Shown one piece after another: positions 36,682 to 45,767 of a DNA stretch of 64,000 nt (the stretch's first letter is position 1; each line of letters starts with the position of its first letter). A program made the translations under genes and the position numbers. The notes beneath the pieces were generated by a model. That model saw only the letters and a list, made by a program, of their open reading frames with translations, made no database searches and was not told the origin of the DNA. This DNA is from Bacillus atrophaeus (GTDB taxonomy: Bacteria; Bacillota; Bacilli; Bacillales; Bacillaceae), in the NCBI RefSeq assembly GCF_001584335.1, contig NZ_LSBB01000020.1, positions 62,001-126,000 on the forward strand. The letters are read 5' to 3'.

Positions 36682-37425
36682 TTGAAGGATTATCAAGATA
36701 TAGTGGACAAAGCCAAACGTATTGTCGTGCTGACGGGAGCCGGCATGAGCACGGAATCGGGTATTCCGGATTTCCGCTCAGCGGGCGGTATTTGGACTGA
36801 AGATTCATCCAGGATGGAAGCGATGAGCCGCGATTACTTTGAACGCCATCCCCGCCTGTTCTGGCCTAAATTCAAAGAGCTGTTTCAAATGAAAATGAGC
36901 GGCCGCTTTGAGCCGAATGAGGGGCATGTCTATTTAGCAGAGCTGGAAAAAGAGGGGAAGCAAGTCGATATTTTCACGCAGAATATCGACGGCCTTCATA
37001 AGAAAGCGGGAAGCAGACACGTATACGAATTGCACGGATCGATCCAGACAGCGGCCTGCCCAGCGTGCGGCGCGAGTTACGATCTTTCTCATTTGCTAAA
37101 GCATGACGTGCCCCAATGTACGGCGGTAAAAACGGACAGCGAAATTTGCAGCACGGTCTTAAAAACAGACGTCGTCCTTTTCGGCGACATCGTGCAGCAT
37201 TTTGATACCCTTTATGAAAAATTAGGTCAAGCTGATCTGCTTTTGGTGATCGGGACATCACTTGAAGTGGCGCCTGCCAGGTTTGTGCCTGAGGAAGCAA
37301 GCCGGATTCCAGGAATGAAGCAGATTCTCATTAACCTAGAACCGACTTACTGTGATGACTTGTTTGATCTTGTGATTCATAGAAAAATAGGCGAGTTTGC
37401 CAAAGAATTATCCGATAAAAAATGA
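36682..37425 (+). CDS. srtN: NAD-dependent protein deacetylase SrtN
   Basis: Sirtuin of 247 residues (YhdZ) that removes acetyl groups from protein lysines, in B. subtilis acetyl-CoA synthetase. It has the NAD loop TGAGMSTESGIPDFRSAGG, TQNIDGLH, the catalytic His in YELHGS, and four zinc cysteines (CPAC ... C ... C), followed by VLFGD and GTSLEVAPA. The start is TTG at 36682 with AAAGGGCGGTG. Confidence 0.93.
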   Translation: MKDYQDIVDKAKRIVVLTGAGMSTESGIPDFRSAGGIWTEDSSRMEAMSRDYFERHPRLFWPKFKELFQMKMSGRFEPNEGHVYLAELEKEGKQVDIFTQNIDGLHKKAGSRHVYELHGSIQTAACPACGASYDLSHLLKHDVPQCTAVKTDSEICSTVLKTDVVLFGDIVQHFDTLYEKLGQADLLLVIGTSLEVAPARFVPEEASRIPGMKQILINLEPTYCDDLFDLVIHRKIGEFAKELSDKK

Positions 37426-37455
37426 GGCGGCCTTTCGAAGGCGCCTCATTTTTTA
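37417..37455. terminator. Bidirectional terminator between srtN and yheN
   Basis: AAAATGAGGCG and CGCCTCATTTT with a 12-nt loop, lying across both stop codons of converging genes. Confidence 0.92.
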
Positions 37456-38301
37456 TTCATGGACAGGAATCATTGTATCCTTCAGCACATCAAAGGAATA
37501 TCCCTTATCCTTCAGTTGTTTAATTAAAACCGGCAGTGATTGAACGGTGGACGGAAGGTCGTGCATGAGAATGACATGTGGGCGGCTTGAATGGCTGTTT
37601 TCCATATATTCAAGCTGATTGATGACCTCCGGGACAAATTTCGGTCCGCGGTATTTCCAATCCATGCTGTCAATCGTCCAGTCCCAGTACACAAAACCGC
37701 CTTTTTCCAGATGTTTGATCTGGGTGTCGGTAAGTGACGGCTTGCTGCCGTAAGGGGTTCTGACAAGGTCTGTTTTGACCCCCGTGATGTCTTTCAGCGT
37801 ATCACGCGCCTGCTGCATTTCTTTCAGAGGCGATACCGGCGTCTGATAGAATCGTTTGTTGTCATGCGTGACGCCGTGCAGGCCGAGTGAGTGTCCTTCA
37901 TTCTTTGATCTTTCCACAGCCTGCTTAAATGTATTCATTTGCGGTCCGAGCATGAAAAAGGTAGCTTTCACATCAGCGCTTTTTAATACATCCAGCAAGC
38001 GGTTTGTAGAAGCTGACGGGCCGTCATCAAACGTCAGATAGACCGTTTTTTCATCAGGGCTCTGCTCGGTCTGTAAATGTTTAATCAGCAGATCCGGGGA
38101 GTTTCTTTTGAGCTTGAGGCTCGGATTTTCGTCACGAAGCTGGCTGTTGGTTGTGACCGTGATTTGTTTACCTTTTGCGTGTGACCCTGAGTAACCCAAA
38201 AAGACGATTAACAACAGCAGCACACACAAAACTGCTAAGCTTGTAAATTTAAAAACAAGTGAAAAAACAGAAGGAGAAGTGTCTCCTTTCGTCTGGCGCA
38301 T
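37453..38301 (-). CDS. yheN: Polysaccharide deacetylase YheN
   Basis: 282-residue NodB-type deacetylase. An N-terminal membrane anchor (FTSLAVLCVLLLLIVFLGYS) is followed by the catalytic domain with the metal motifs TFDDGPSASTNRLLDVL, GLHGVTHD and the RTPYGSKPS/DWTIDSMDW segments. It probably acts on cell-wall or exopolysaccharide GlcNAc outside the membrane. ATG at 38301 (MRQTKG) has GGAGAG; the longer in-frame extension to 38403 has no ribosome site. Confidence 0.88.
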   Translation of the reverse strand: MRQTKGDTSPSVFSLVFKFTSLAVLCVLLLLIVFLGYSGSHAKGKQITVTTNSQLRDENPSLKLKRNSPDLLIKHLQTEQSPDEKTVYLTFDDGPSASTNRLLDVLKSADVKATFFMLGPQMNTFKQAVERSKNEGHSLGLHGVTHDNKRFYQTPVSPLKEMQQARDTLKDITGVKTDLVRTPYGSKPSLTDTQIKHLEKGGFVYWDWTIDSMDWKYRGPKFVPEVINQLEYMENSHSSRPHVILMHDLPSTVQSLPVLIKQLKDKGYSFDVLKDTMIPVHE

Positions 38302-38599
38302 ATTAATCTCTCCAGTGGCATAGATTTCTACATACCGCTGTATTGGTGGCAGTTTTATTGCAAGATACACTGCCATATGATTACAACCTATGTACTCCGA
38401 CATAAAGTATACAGGAATAAAACTGGAAAGAACATAGAAAAATTGTCGAAATATCAGTTTTTAAGGAAAAAATAATCTCTTCTGCCTGCGCTTTCTATAT
38501 CTCTAATTCTTTCTGTTTTTCAGCTTGTTCGGTATGGTAGAATAGTTGACAATGACAGCTTGAGAAAAACAGGATATCACGAAACTTGGGAGGGTTTGT

Positions 38600-39454
38600 A
38601 TGAAGGTGTTAGTGAATGGACACTTATTGAAACGGGATGAGGCCGTTGTTGATATTGAAGACCGCGGTTATCAATTTGGCGATGGTATTTATGAAGTCAT
38701 CAGAGTTTACGAGGGTGTTTTATATGGATTACGCGAGCATGCTGAACGATTTTTTAGAAGCGCCGCTGAAATCGGAATCGATCTGCCGTTTAGCATTGAG
38801 GATCTTGAATGGAAGCTGGAAAAGCTTGTCCAAGAAAACGGTGTCGAGAGCGGCGGGGTATACATTCAGACAACAAGAGGCGTGGCGCCGAGAAAGCATC
38901 AATATGAAGCCGGGTTGGCTCCGCAAACAACTGCGTACACGTTTCCAGTGAAAAAACCGGAAAATGAGCAGGCGCACGGCGTGTCAGCGATTACTGATAA
39001 AGACCTCCGCTGGCTGAGATGCGATATCAAAAGTCTGAATTTACTGTATAATGTGATGATTAAGCAAAAGGCCTATGAAACGGGTGCTTATGAAGCTGTG
39101 CTGATCAGAGACGGAATTGTAACGGAAGGAACATCCTCCAATGTGTATGCGGTGAAAGACGGGGTAGTCCGGACACACCCGGCCAACCAGTTGATTTTAA
39201 ATGGCATCACCCGCATGAACATTTTGGAACTCATACGAAAAAACGGATGGAAGCTGGAAGAAAAGCCTGTCACCGAGGAAGAACTTAGACAAGCAGAGGA
39301 AATTTTTATTTCTTCTACAACGTCAGAGGTAATTCCGGTTGTGACGCTTGACGGGGAAGCGGTTGGCAGCGGAGTTCCGGGACCGCTGACGAAGCAGCTG
39401 CAGGCGGCATTTCAAGAAAGCATTCAGCAGGCGATCGGCATCTCGTCATCATAA
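38600..39454 (+). CDS. dat: D-alanine aminotransferase
   Basis: PLP fold-type IV enzyme, 284 residues, that exchanges D-alanine and D-glutamate for wall synthesis. It has the PLP lysine in [17 protein letters not shown] (Lys144), the [10 protein letters not shown] segment, the [11 protein letters not shown] cofactor loop and [21 protein letters not shown] precedes the ATG. It is the YheM locus of B. subtilis. Confidence 0.94.
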   Translation: MKVLVNGHLLKRDEAVVDIEDRGYQFGDGIYEVIRVYEGVLYGLREHAERFFRSAAEIGIDLPFSIEDLEWKLEKLVQENGVESGGVYIQTTRGVAPRKHQYEAGLAPQTTAYTFPVKKPENEQAHGVSAITDKDLRWLRCDIKSLNLLYNVMIKQKAYETGAYEAVLIRDGIVTEGTSSNVYAVKDGVVRTHPANQLILNGITRMNILELIRKNGWKLEEKPVTEEELRQAEEIFISSTTSEVIPVVTLDGEAVGSGVPGPLTKQLQAAFQESIQQAIGISSS

Positions 39455-39497
39455 ACAAAACAGCACCGCTGCAAAAGAGCGGTGCTGTTTTGTTTAT
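39451..39497. terminator. 20-bp bidirectional terminator containing both stop codons
   Basis: ATAAACAAAACAGCACCGCT and its exact complement (39478-39497) enclose a 7-nt loop. The stop codons of dat and nhaC both lie in the arms. Confidence 0.93.
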
Positions 39498-40855
39498 TTT
39501 TTTGCAAATCCAAGAATGACCGATATGATCGGAGAAATATAGAGGAAGAAAACATACGGCAAATAATCGATGACAGGAACGCCGAGTGCGCTGGCCATAA
39601 ATGCCCCGCTTACGCCCCAAGGGATTAACGGATTAATTAAGGTGCCGCCGTCTTCAAGCGAGCGTGACAGATACTTTCGTTCAATATTTTGTTTGTCATA
39701 TAAGTGTTTATATGACTGGCCGGGTATTAAAATCGACAAGTACTGTTCACCTGTTGCTAAGTTCACTCCGATGCTTGAGCAAACGGTTGCCAAAATCAGG
39801 CGTCCTTTTGTGTGAATGCCTTTCATGACACCCTCCAATAAGGCTGAAATCAGACCGATTTTCTCCATTATTCCTCCGAGTGCAAAAGCGATCATAATGA
39901 GAGAGACTGAGCCCATCATCGACTGAAGCCCGCCCCGGTTGATGATGTTTGAAACAGCCTGATTGTCCGTCTCATAAACAGTTCCGTTTTGCAGCGCTGA
40001 GATAAATGCTTGGACACCGCTGTCAGGAATGAAAAGGGCAGTCAGTATACCGGAGGAAACAATCCCGGCAGCCAGAACGGGAATCACGGATACCCGCTTA
40101 CCTGCTAGCAGGATGACAAGCAGCGGAGATAACAGCGCCCAAGGAGTAACGTTTGCCGCCTCTTTTATCACTGAGATCATTTTCTCGATATTAGCTGTTG
40201 AAGCGGCATTTGCCGAAACAGATAACCCCATTACATAAAACAGCACGATCGTAATAAGCAAAGCGGGGATTGTCGTCCCCGTCATATGGCGAATGTGTTT
40301 GAAAATCGAAATTTCTCCAATGCCGGCAGCGAAGTTGGTCGTATCTGACATAGGTGACATTTTATCTCCGAAGCAGGCGCCGCAAATCACTGCCCCGGCG
40401 GTCCATTCAAGCGGAACGCCGGCAGCGCTTGCTACTCCTATCAAGGCTACGCCGATCGTGCTCACTGTTGTCAGGCTTGATCCGACCAGTGTGCTGATAA
40501 TCATGCATGAAAATAATGCGGTCAACAGAAGCTGACTTGGTTCAATAAAGGACAAAGCATAAACGGTAACAGTCGGTATAGCGCCGCTGTACATCCACGC
40601 ACCGATCAAAATGCCGATCAATGACAGGACAATAAGTGGCTGTACTCCGTTTTTTATGCCGTTCACAATGCCTTCCTCAATGTCCTTCCACGAAAAGCCG
40701 ATGGTTAAGCCGGCAATCGAAAGAATAAGGATGCATAGAAACAGGGGCATATGCGGTTCTGTATGGAACATAAACAGGCAGGAAATGATAACCGCCAATA
40801 TAAATAAAAATAGTCCGGCAGCCAACGGAAACGTCAGCCGTTTTTGTGAATTCAA
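39494..40855 (-). CDS. nhaC: Na+/H+ antiporter NhaC
   Basis: 453 residues, about 11-12 membrane helices; NhaC family, electroneutral or electrogenic sodium/proton exchange at the membrane. It has the family stretches VICGACFGDKMSPMSDTTNF and INPLIPWGVSGAFMA. The start is TTG at 40855 with GGGGTG. It lies downstream of nhaX on the same strand, with an intervening terminator at 40961-40989. Confidence 0.92.
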   Translation of the reverse strand: MNSQKRLTFPLAAGLFLFILAVIISCLFMFHTEPHMPLFLCILILSIAGLTIGFSWKDIEEGIVNGIKNGVQPLIVLSLIGILIGAWMYSGAIPTVTVYALSFIEPSQLLLTALFSCMIISTLVGSSLTTVSTIGVALIGVASAAGVPLEWTAGAVICGACFGDKMSPMSDTTNFAAGIGEISIFKHIRHMTGTTIPALLITIVLFYVMGLSVSANAASTANIEKMISVIKEAANVTPWALLSPLLVILLAGKRVSVIPVLAAGIVSSGILTALFIPDSGVQAFISALQNGTVYETDNQAVSNIINRGGLQSMMGSVSLIMIAFALGGIMEKIGLISALLEGVMKGIHTKGRLILATVCSSIGVNLATGEQYLSILIPGQSYKHLYDKQNIERKYLSRSLEDGGTLINPLIPWGVSGAFMASALGVPVIDYLPYVFFLYISPIISVILGFAKK

Positions 40856-40960
40856 AAAAACACCCCATTAATGATCTTTAATGCTTTTGTGCTTTTTGGC
40901 ACGAAAGTATTATAGCAGAAAAAGCGGATAAACACTGTTTTTTTACAATTGTGAATTTAA

Positions 40961-40989
40961 AAAAGTGAGCACTGCTGCGTGCTCACTTT
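40961..40989 (-). terminator. Terminator after nhaX
   Basis: AAGTGAGCAC and GTGCTCACTT around TGCTGC; on the minus strand followed by six T residues. The left arm overlaps the nhaX stop. Confidence 0.88.
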
Positions 40990-41483
40990 ACAATCAGAAC
41001 CGGAATATCGGATTTCGCTGACAGCTTTTCGCTGACACTTCCGAATAACAGTTTTTTCAGCCTGTTTTGGTCACGGCTTCCCATGACGATCAGATCGGCT
41101 GATATATCTGCTGCGTGCTCGATAATTGAACTCGCGGGATCGCCTTCTAATATATCAATGTCTCCGTCAATTTGGTTGTCATTCAAAAGCATTCTGGCTT
41201 CAGCAACGACTTCTTCCGTTTGATCTTCATAGATCATCGGCTGCGGCTGGACACCTTCTGACATAAGCGGGTCGGGAACACTCGTCATTCCTCCGCCGAT
41301 ATAGCTTGCGCCTGCTGCCGGTCTAGGCGGGTCGATGATCGTCTGATTTTCTTTTCTGTCATGAGAATGTGCGACAGTTATCCGTGCGTGCAGAGTTTTT
41401 GAAAGGTCAATGGCTTTTTGAAGCGCTTTCTTGCTATTGTCACTTCCGTCAAATGCAACAATGATTCGATCGGCATGAAACAT
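40983..41483 (-). CDS. nhaX: Universal stress protein NhaX
   Basis: 166-residue UspA-fold protein (YheK). It has the N-terminal strand RIIVAFDGSDNSKKALQKA and the ATP-binding C-terminus ADLIVMGSRDQNRLKKLLFG (G-2x-G-9x-G(S/T) type). ATG at 41483 (MFHADRI) has GGGTGAGG; a longer frame to 41570 runs into the neighbouring promoter. Its location next to nhaC gave it its name; function is not known. Confidence 0.88.
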   Translation of the reverse strand: MFHADRIIVAFDGSDNSKKALQKAIDLSKTLHARITVAHSHDRKENQTIIDPPRPAAGASYIGGGMTSVPDPLMSEGVQPQPMIYEDQTEEVVAEARMLLNDNQIDGDIDILEGDPASSIIEHAADISADLIVMGSRDQNRLKKLLFGSVSEKLSAKSDIPVLIVK

Positions 41484-41563
41484 GATCCTCACCCTTTCAA
41501 AAGATGGATTACAATACAATACCCGAAATATGAAACCGCTAACCATTTTTCTTAAAGTAGTAA

Positions 41564-41590
41564 TTGACAAATAAAGGTTTTGTTTATAAT
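41564..41590 (+). promoter_or_regulatory. Promoter of the bmr leader and operon
   Basis: TTGACA and TATAAT are both perfect, with a short 15-nt spacer. It lies 38 nt upstream of the leader ORF. Confidence 0.7.
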
Positions 41591-41627
41591 ATGAAAAAGA
41601 ATCTAAAATCGGAACGGAGGTATTGTC

Positions 41628-41708
41628 ATGCTAAGGATAAATAACGTTAACATCGTTCAATTTCATATATGCGTGACGAGCCCGAACCTCCCTTATTCTG
41701 TAACCTGA
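41628..41708 (+). CDS. bmrB: Leader peptide of bmrCD (bmrB-like)
   Basis: 26 codons, MLRINNVNIVQFHICVTSPN then LPYSVT and TGA. The ribosome site GGAACGGAGG is strong. It lies between a strong promoter and an intrinsic terminator in front of bmrC, the layout of the B. subtilis bmrBCD operon, where translation of BmrB controls attenuation in response to ribosome-targeting antibiotics. The B. subtilis BmrB is longer (about 54 residues), so identity as the orthologue is likely by position but not certain. Confidence 0.65.
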   Translation: MLRINNVNIVQFHICVTSPNLPYSVT

Positions 41709-41766
41709 CGTCTGTTTAAGTGGTTCAGTCGCGCACCAAAGCGGACTGCGCCTGTTGATAATCGGC

Positions 41767-41805
41767 AAAAAGAGGCATGGAGCTTACGCTTTATGCCTCT
41801 TTTTT
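41767..41805 (+). terminator. Attenuator terminator of bmrCD
   Basis: AGAGGCATGGAGC and GCTTTATGCCTCT form a 13-bp stem (two G-T pairs) with loop TTAC, followed by seven T residues. It is 60 nt after the leader ORF stop and 140 nt before bmrC, with no gene of its own to end except the leader. Confidence 0.88.
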
Positions 41806-41851
41806 ATATGCAAAATGATTCTAAATCTAAAGAAAGACGGGTGTGGTGGAT

Positions 41852-41920
41852 GTGAATACAAAAGAAGAATGCATGATGAAGAATAAGAAAAATGGCCGGG
41901 ATAAACTTGAAGGCGGCTGA
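41852..41920 (+). CDS. Second small ORF before bmrC
   Basis: GTG-started 22-codon frame VNTKEECMMKNKKNGRDKLE then GG and TGA, ending 23 nt before bmrC. In-frame GTGs also lie at 41843 and 41846. The ribosome site is poor (GGTGG next to the start). It may be translated for coupling to bmrC or be chance. Confidence 0.35.
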   Translation: MNTKEECMMKNKKNGRDKLEGG

Positions 41921-41943
41921 CGAAGTGAAGGAGATGGAGATGT

Positions 41944-43701
41944 ATGTTTTCTGTATTAAAAAAGCTGGGATGGTTTTTTAAAGCCTACTGGCTGCGTTAT
42001 ACTATTGCAATTGTGCTTTTATTGGCCGTCAATGTGCTGGAGATGTTTCCGCCCAAGCTTCTCGGAAACGCGATAGATGATATGAAATCCGGTTTGTTTA
42101 CCGTCAGCGGCATGGTGTTTTACATCGGACTTTTTCTCGGCTTGACGGCTGTTGTGTATGTTATGTCCTATTATTGGATGTATCAGCTGTTCGGCGGGGC
42201 GAACATAATGGAAAAAATTCTCCGTTCTAAGCTGATGGGGCACTTGCTGAACATGTCTCCGCCGTTTTATGAGAAATACAGGACAGGAGATTTAATGGCA
42301 CGCGGAACAAATGATCTGAAAGCGGTCAGTTTAACGACAGGTTTCGGAATTTTGACGTTGGCTGATTCTACGATGTATATGCTGACGATCTTTTTGACGA
42401 TGGGTATATTGATCAGCTGGAAGCTGACATTTGCTGCGATTATTCCGCTTCCTTTTATGGCGTTGGCTATCAGCTTGTACGGAAGCAAAATTCATGCGCG
42501 GTTTACTGAGGCTCAAGATTCATTCGGCGCTCTGAATGACAGGGTGCTAGAATCTGTTTCCGGCGTCCGGGTGATCAGGGCTTATGTGCAGGAAACGAAT
42601 GATGTCCGCCGCTTTAACGACATGACGGCTGACGTGTACGCAAAAAATATGAGGGTGGCCTTTATTGATTCGCTGTTCGAGCCTACTGTCAAGCTTCTCG
42701 TCGGTATGAGTTACCTTATCGGACTTGGTTACGGCGCCTATCTCGTCTTTCAAAATCAGCTGACACTTGGCGAGCTTGTTTCCTTTAACGTATATCTTGG
42801 CATGATGATTTGGCCGATGTTTGCCATTGGTGAATTGATTAATGTGATGCAGCGCGGAAATGCGTCTTTAGATCGCGTCAATGAAACCTTATCCTACGAG
42901 CCTGAAGTTGTGGAACCGACGCTTCCTGCCGCAGTTGAAGAGCCGGGCGAAATGGTTTTCAGCCGCGTCAGCTTTACGTACCCCAGTTCATCCCAAGGCA
43001 ACCTGTGCGATGTCTCTTTCACAGTGGGTAAAGGGCAGACGGTCGGGATCGTCGGAAAAACGGGAAGCGGAAAAACAACCATCATCAAGCAGCTCTTACG
43101 CCAATACCCCGCCGGAGATGGAGACATTACATTATCAGGCGTCTCGATTCAGGACATTCCGCTGGACCGTCTGCGCAGTTGGATCGGTTATGTCCCGCAG
43201 GATCACTTGTTATTTTCGCGAACGGTTAAGGAAAATCTATTGTACGGAAATCCTGATGCCTCAGATGAAGAGGTGAAGCGGGTAATTCGGGAGGCGCATT
43301 TTGAAAAAGATCTGGAAATGCTGCCGGCCGGGCTAAACACAATGGTGGGCGAAAAGGGTGTCGCTCTCTCAGGCGGGCAAAAGCAGCGGATTTCGATTGC
43401 GAGGGCATTAATGGGAAATCCGGATATTTTGATTTTAGATGATTCGCTTTCAGCCGTCGATGCGAAAACTGAGGCGGCGATTATTCGCAATATCAGAAAA
43501 AACCGCCAAGGGAAGACCACATTTATTACGTCCCACCGCTTATCCGCAGTTGAGCACGCAGACCTGATTCTTGTCATGGACGGCGGGCGTATATCTGAAA
43601 GAGGAACCCATCAGGAACTGCTCGAGAACAATGGATGGTATCGTGAACAATATGAGCGACAGCAGCTGTCCTCTAATGAAGAAGGAGGGACTGTTGCGTG
43701 A
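41944..43701 (+). CDS. bmrC: Multidrug ABC exporter half BmrC (YheI)
   Basis: 585 residues: six-helix membrane domain (1-320) and ABC ATPase. Walker A is GKTGSGKTT, signature ALSGGQKQR, Walker B ILILDDSLSAVD. The residue after the Walker B Asp is Asp, not the catalytic Glu, so this half forms the degenerate ATP site of a heterodimer. It pairs with BmrD, whose start overlaps its stop. ATG at 41944 has GAAGGAGATGGAG. In B. subtilis the pair exports Hoechst 33342, doxorubicin and other drugs. Confidence 0.95.
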   Translation: MFSVLKKLGWFFKAYWLRYTIAIVLLLAVNVLEMFPPKLLGNAIDDMKSGLFTVSGMVFYIGLFLGLTAVVYVMSYYWMYQLFGGANIMEKILRSKLMGHLLNMSPPFYEKYRTGDLMARGTNDLKAVSLTTGFGILTLADSTMYMLTIFLTMGILISWKLTFAAIIPLPFMALAISLYGSKIHARFTEAQDSFGALNDRVLESVSGVRVIRAYVQETNDVRRFNDMTADVYAKNMRVAFIDSLFEPTVKLLVGMSYLIGLGYGAYLVFQNQLTLGELVSFNVYLGMMIWPMFAIGELINVMQRGNASLDRVNETLSYEPEVVEPTLPAAVEEPGEMVFSRVSFTYPSSSQGNLCDVSFTVGKGQTVGIVGKTGSGKTTIIKQLLRQYPAGDGDITLSGVSIQDIPLDRLRSWIGYVPQDHLLFSRTVKENLLYGNPDASDEEVKRVIREAHFEKDLEMLPAGLNTMVGEKGVALSGGQKQRISIARALMGNPDILILDDSLSAVDAKTEAAIIRNIRKNRQGKTTFITSHRLSAVEHADLILVMDGGRISERGTHQELLENNGWYREQYERQQLSSNEEGGTVA

Positions 43702-45719
43702 AGACAGGAAAAACATTATGGAAATATGCGCTTATTTATAAGAAGCTGCTGATATCCGCGGTTCTTTTGCTTATGGTCGCTGTGGGCGCCGAGCTGACAG
43801 GACCCTTTATCGGAAAAAAGATGATAGACGACCATATACTTGGCATCGAAAAAACTTGGTATGAAGTGTCAGCAGGAGAAAAAAATGCGGTATCATTTCA
43901 AGGCAAATCATACGTGAGGGAGGATCGGTATGATTCTCCCGGCGCCCCGGATAACGAGGCGCATATCTATCAGGTTGGAACGTCTTATTATTTTGTCGGT
44001 CAAGCGGTCAGTTTTGACGGGGACAGAAAAGTATCTGACGGAAAACTGACCATCTCAAAAGGGGGAGAAAGCCGGGCGTATCCTGCTGAAAAGCTTACAA
44101 AACAGGAGATTTTTAAGTTTTACCAGCCGGAGATTCATGGGCTGCTGTTCTTGATTTTTCTCTATTTGGGGCTGCTTGTCTTTTCTGTGTTTTTTCAATA
44201 CGGACAGCACTATTTGCTCCAAATGAGCGCCAACCGCATTATTCAAAAAATGAGGCAGGATGTGTTTTCTCACCTTCAAACGCTTCCGGTCCGATACTTT
44301 GACAACCTGCCAGCCGGTAAAGTGGTTGCGCGGGTGACCAATGATACCGAAGCGATCAGGGATTTATATGTCACGGTTCTTTCTACTTTTGTTACAAGCG
44401 CGATTTACATGATAGGCATTTTTACGGCGCTGTTTTTGCTTGATATAAAGCTTGCGATTCTATGCCTCGCAATCGTGCCGATCATATTGATCTGGTCTGT
44501 TATTTATCGCAAATATGCGTCGGACTATAATCATCAGATCCGCTCCATTAACAGCGACATCAATGCAAAAATGAATGAATCCATTCAAGGAATGCCCATT
44601 ATTCAGGCTTTCCGCCACCAGAAGGAAACGATGAGAGAATTTGAGCAGCTTAATGAATCACACTTTCATTATCAAAACAAAATGCTGAATCTAAACTCTC
44701 TCTTATCCCATAACTTGGTGAATGTCATCCGCAACTTGGCGTTTGTCGGCTTGATCTGGCATTTCGGCAGCGCCAGTCTGAATGCGGCTGGGATTATCTC
44801 AATCGGTGTGCTGTATGCCTTTGTGGATTATTTAAACCGGCTATTTCAGCCGATTACCGGTATCGTCAACCAGTTTTCAAAGCTTGAACTGGCGAGGGTA
44901 TCGGCGGGAAGAGTGTTTGAGCTATTGGCAGAAAATGAAACGGAAGCACAGGGGGTTCCGGCAAAAGATCGCGCATCAGGTCAGGTCGAATTTCGGGATG
45001 TATCTTTTGCTTACAATGAAGGGGAAGACGTGCTGAAAAATATCTCGTTTAAAGCGAAAAAAGGAGAAACCATCGCCCTCGTCGGCCACACAGGCTCAGG
45101 CAAGAGCTCGATTTTGAACATCCTGTTCCGTTTTTACGACGCCCAAAAAGGGGATGTGCTGCTTGACGGGAAAAGCATATACGAAATGTCGAGGCATGAG
45201 CTCAGAACCCATATGGGCATTGTTCTGCAAGACCCGTTCCTTTTTTCGGGAACAATCGGCTCAAATGTAAGTATGGAGGATGAGAGAATTTCGGCAGAAA
45301 GGATCACTGAAGCTCTCCGCCAAGTCGGGGCCGAAAACCTGCTAAAGAATCTGCCAAAAGGCGTGGAAGAACCTGTTATTGAAAAAGGAAGCACGTTATC
45401 TTCAGGAGAGCGGCAGCTCATTTCGTTTGCGAGAGCGCTCGCTTTTGATCCGGCTATCCTGATTTTAGATGAAGCCACCGCCAATATTGACACCGAAACA
45501 GAAGCGGTCATCCAAAACGCCTTAGATGTTGTCAAACAAGGGCGTACCACATTTGTCATTGCCCATCGTCTTTCCACGATTAGAAACGCTGACACCATTC
45601 TTGTGATGGAGAAAGGCAGCATCATCGAAAAAGGCAGCCATGAAGAGCTGATGGAGCAAAAAGGCCAATATTATCAAATGTATGAGCTGCAAAAAGGAAA
45701 ACAAAATTCAATTGCATAA
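43698..45719 (+). CDS. bmrD: Multidrug ABC exporter half BmrD (YheH)
   Basis: 673 residues, longer than BmrC because a soluble insert of about 100 residues (roughly 40-140, TWYEVSAGEKNAVSFQGKSY onward) sits between helices 1 and 2 and should lie outside the cell. The ATPase has Walker A GHTGSGKSS, signature LSSGERQL, and Walker B ILILDEATANID with the catalytic Glu, so this half supplies the canonical Walker B. Its signature LSSGE departs from LSGGQ. GTG at 43698 overlaps bmrC by 4 nt. Confidence 0.95.
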   Translation: MKTGKTLWKYALIYKKLLISAVLLLMVAVGAELTGPFIGKKMIDDHILGIEKTWYEVSAGEKNAVSFQGKSYVREDRYDSPGAPDNEAHIYQVGTSYYFVGQAVSFDGDRKVSDGKLTISKGGESRAYPAEKLTKQEIFKFYQPEIHGLLFLIFLYLGLLVFSVFFQYGQHYLLQMSANRIIQKMRQDVFSHLQTLPVRYFDNLPAGKVVARVTNDTEAIRDLYVTVLSTFVTSAIYMIGIFTALFLLDIKLAILCLAIVPIILIWSVIYRKYASDYNHQIRSINSDINAKMNESIQGMPIIQAFRHQKETMREFEQLNESHFHYQNKMLNLNSLLSHNLVNVIRNLAFVGLIWHFGSASLNAAGIISIGVLYAFVDYLNRLFQPITGIVNQFSKLELARVSAGRVFELLAENETEAQGVPAKDRASGQVEFRDVSFAYNEGEDVLKNISFKAKKGETIALVGHTGSGKSSILNILFRFYDAQKGDVLLDGKSIYEMSRHELRTHMGIVLQDPFLFSGTIGSNVSMEDERISAERITEALRQVGAENLLKNLPKGVEEPVIEKGSTLSSGERQLISFARALAFDPAILILDEATANIDTETEAVIQNALDVVKQGRTTFVIAHRLSTIRNADTILVMEKGSIIEKGSHEELMEQKGQYYQMYELQKGKQNSIA

Positions 45720-45723
45720 CATG

Positions 45724-45752
45724 AGCGGCATACGGATTTCCGTATGCCGCTT
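45724..45752. terminator. Terminator between bmrD and yheG
   Basis: AGCGGCATACGGA and TCCGTATGCCGCT form a perfect 13-bp stem; T-rich after it. Confidence 0.9.
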
Positions 45753-45767
45753 ATTATTATGTACACA

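Noticed and set aside
41484-41570. N-terminal extension of NhaX
   Set aside because: The extension has no ribosome site, runs into the bmr promoter region, and Usp proteins start at the first strand, as from ATG 41483.
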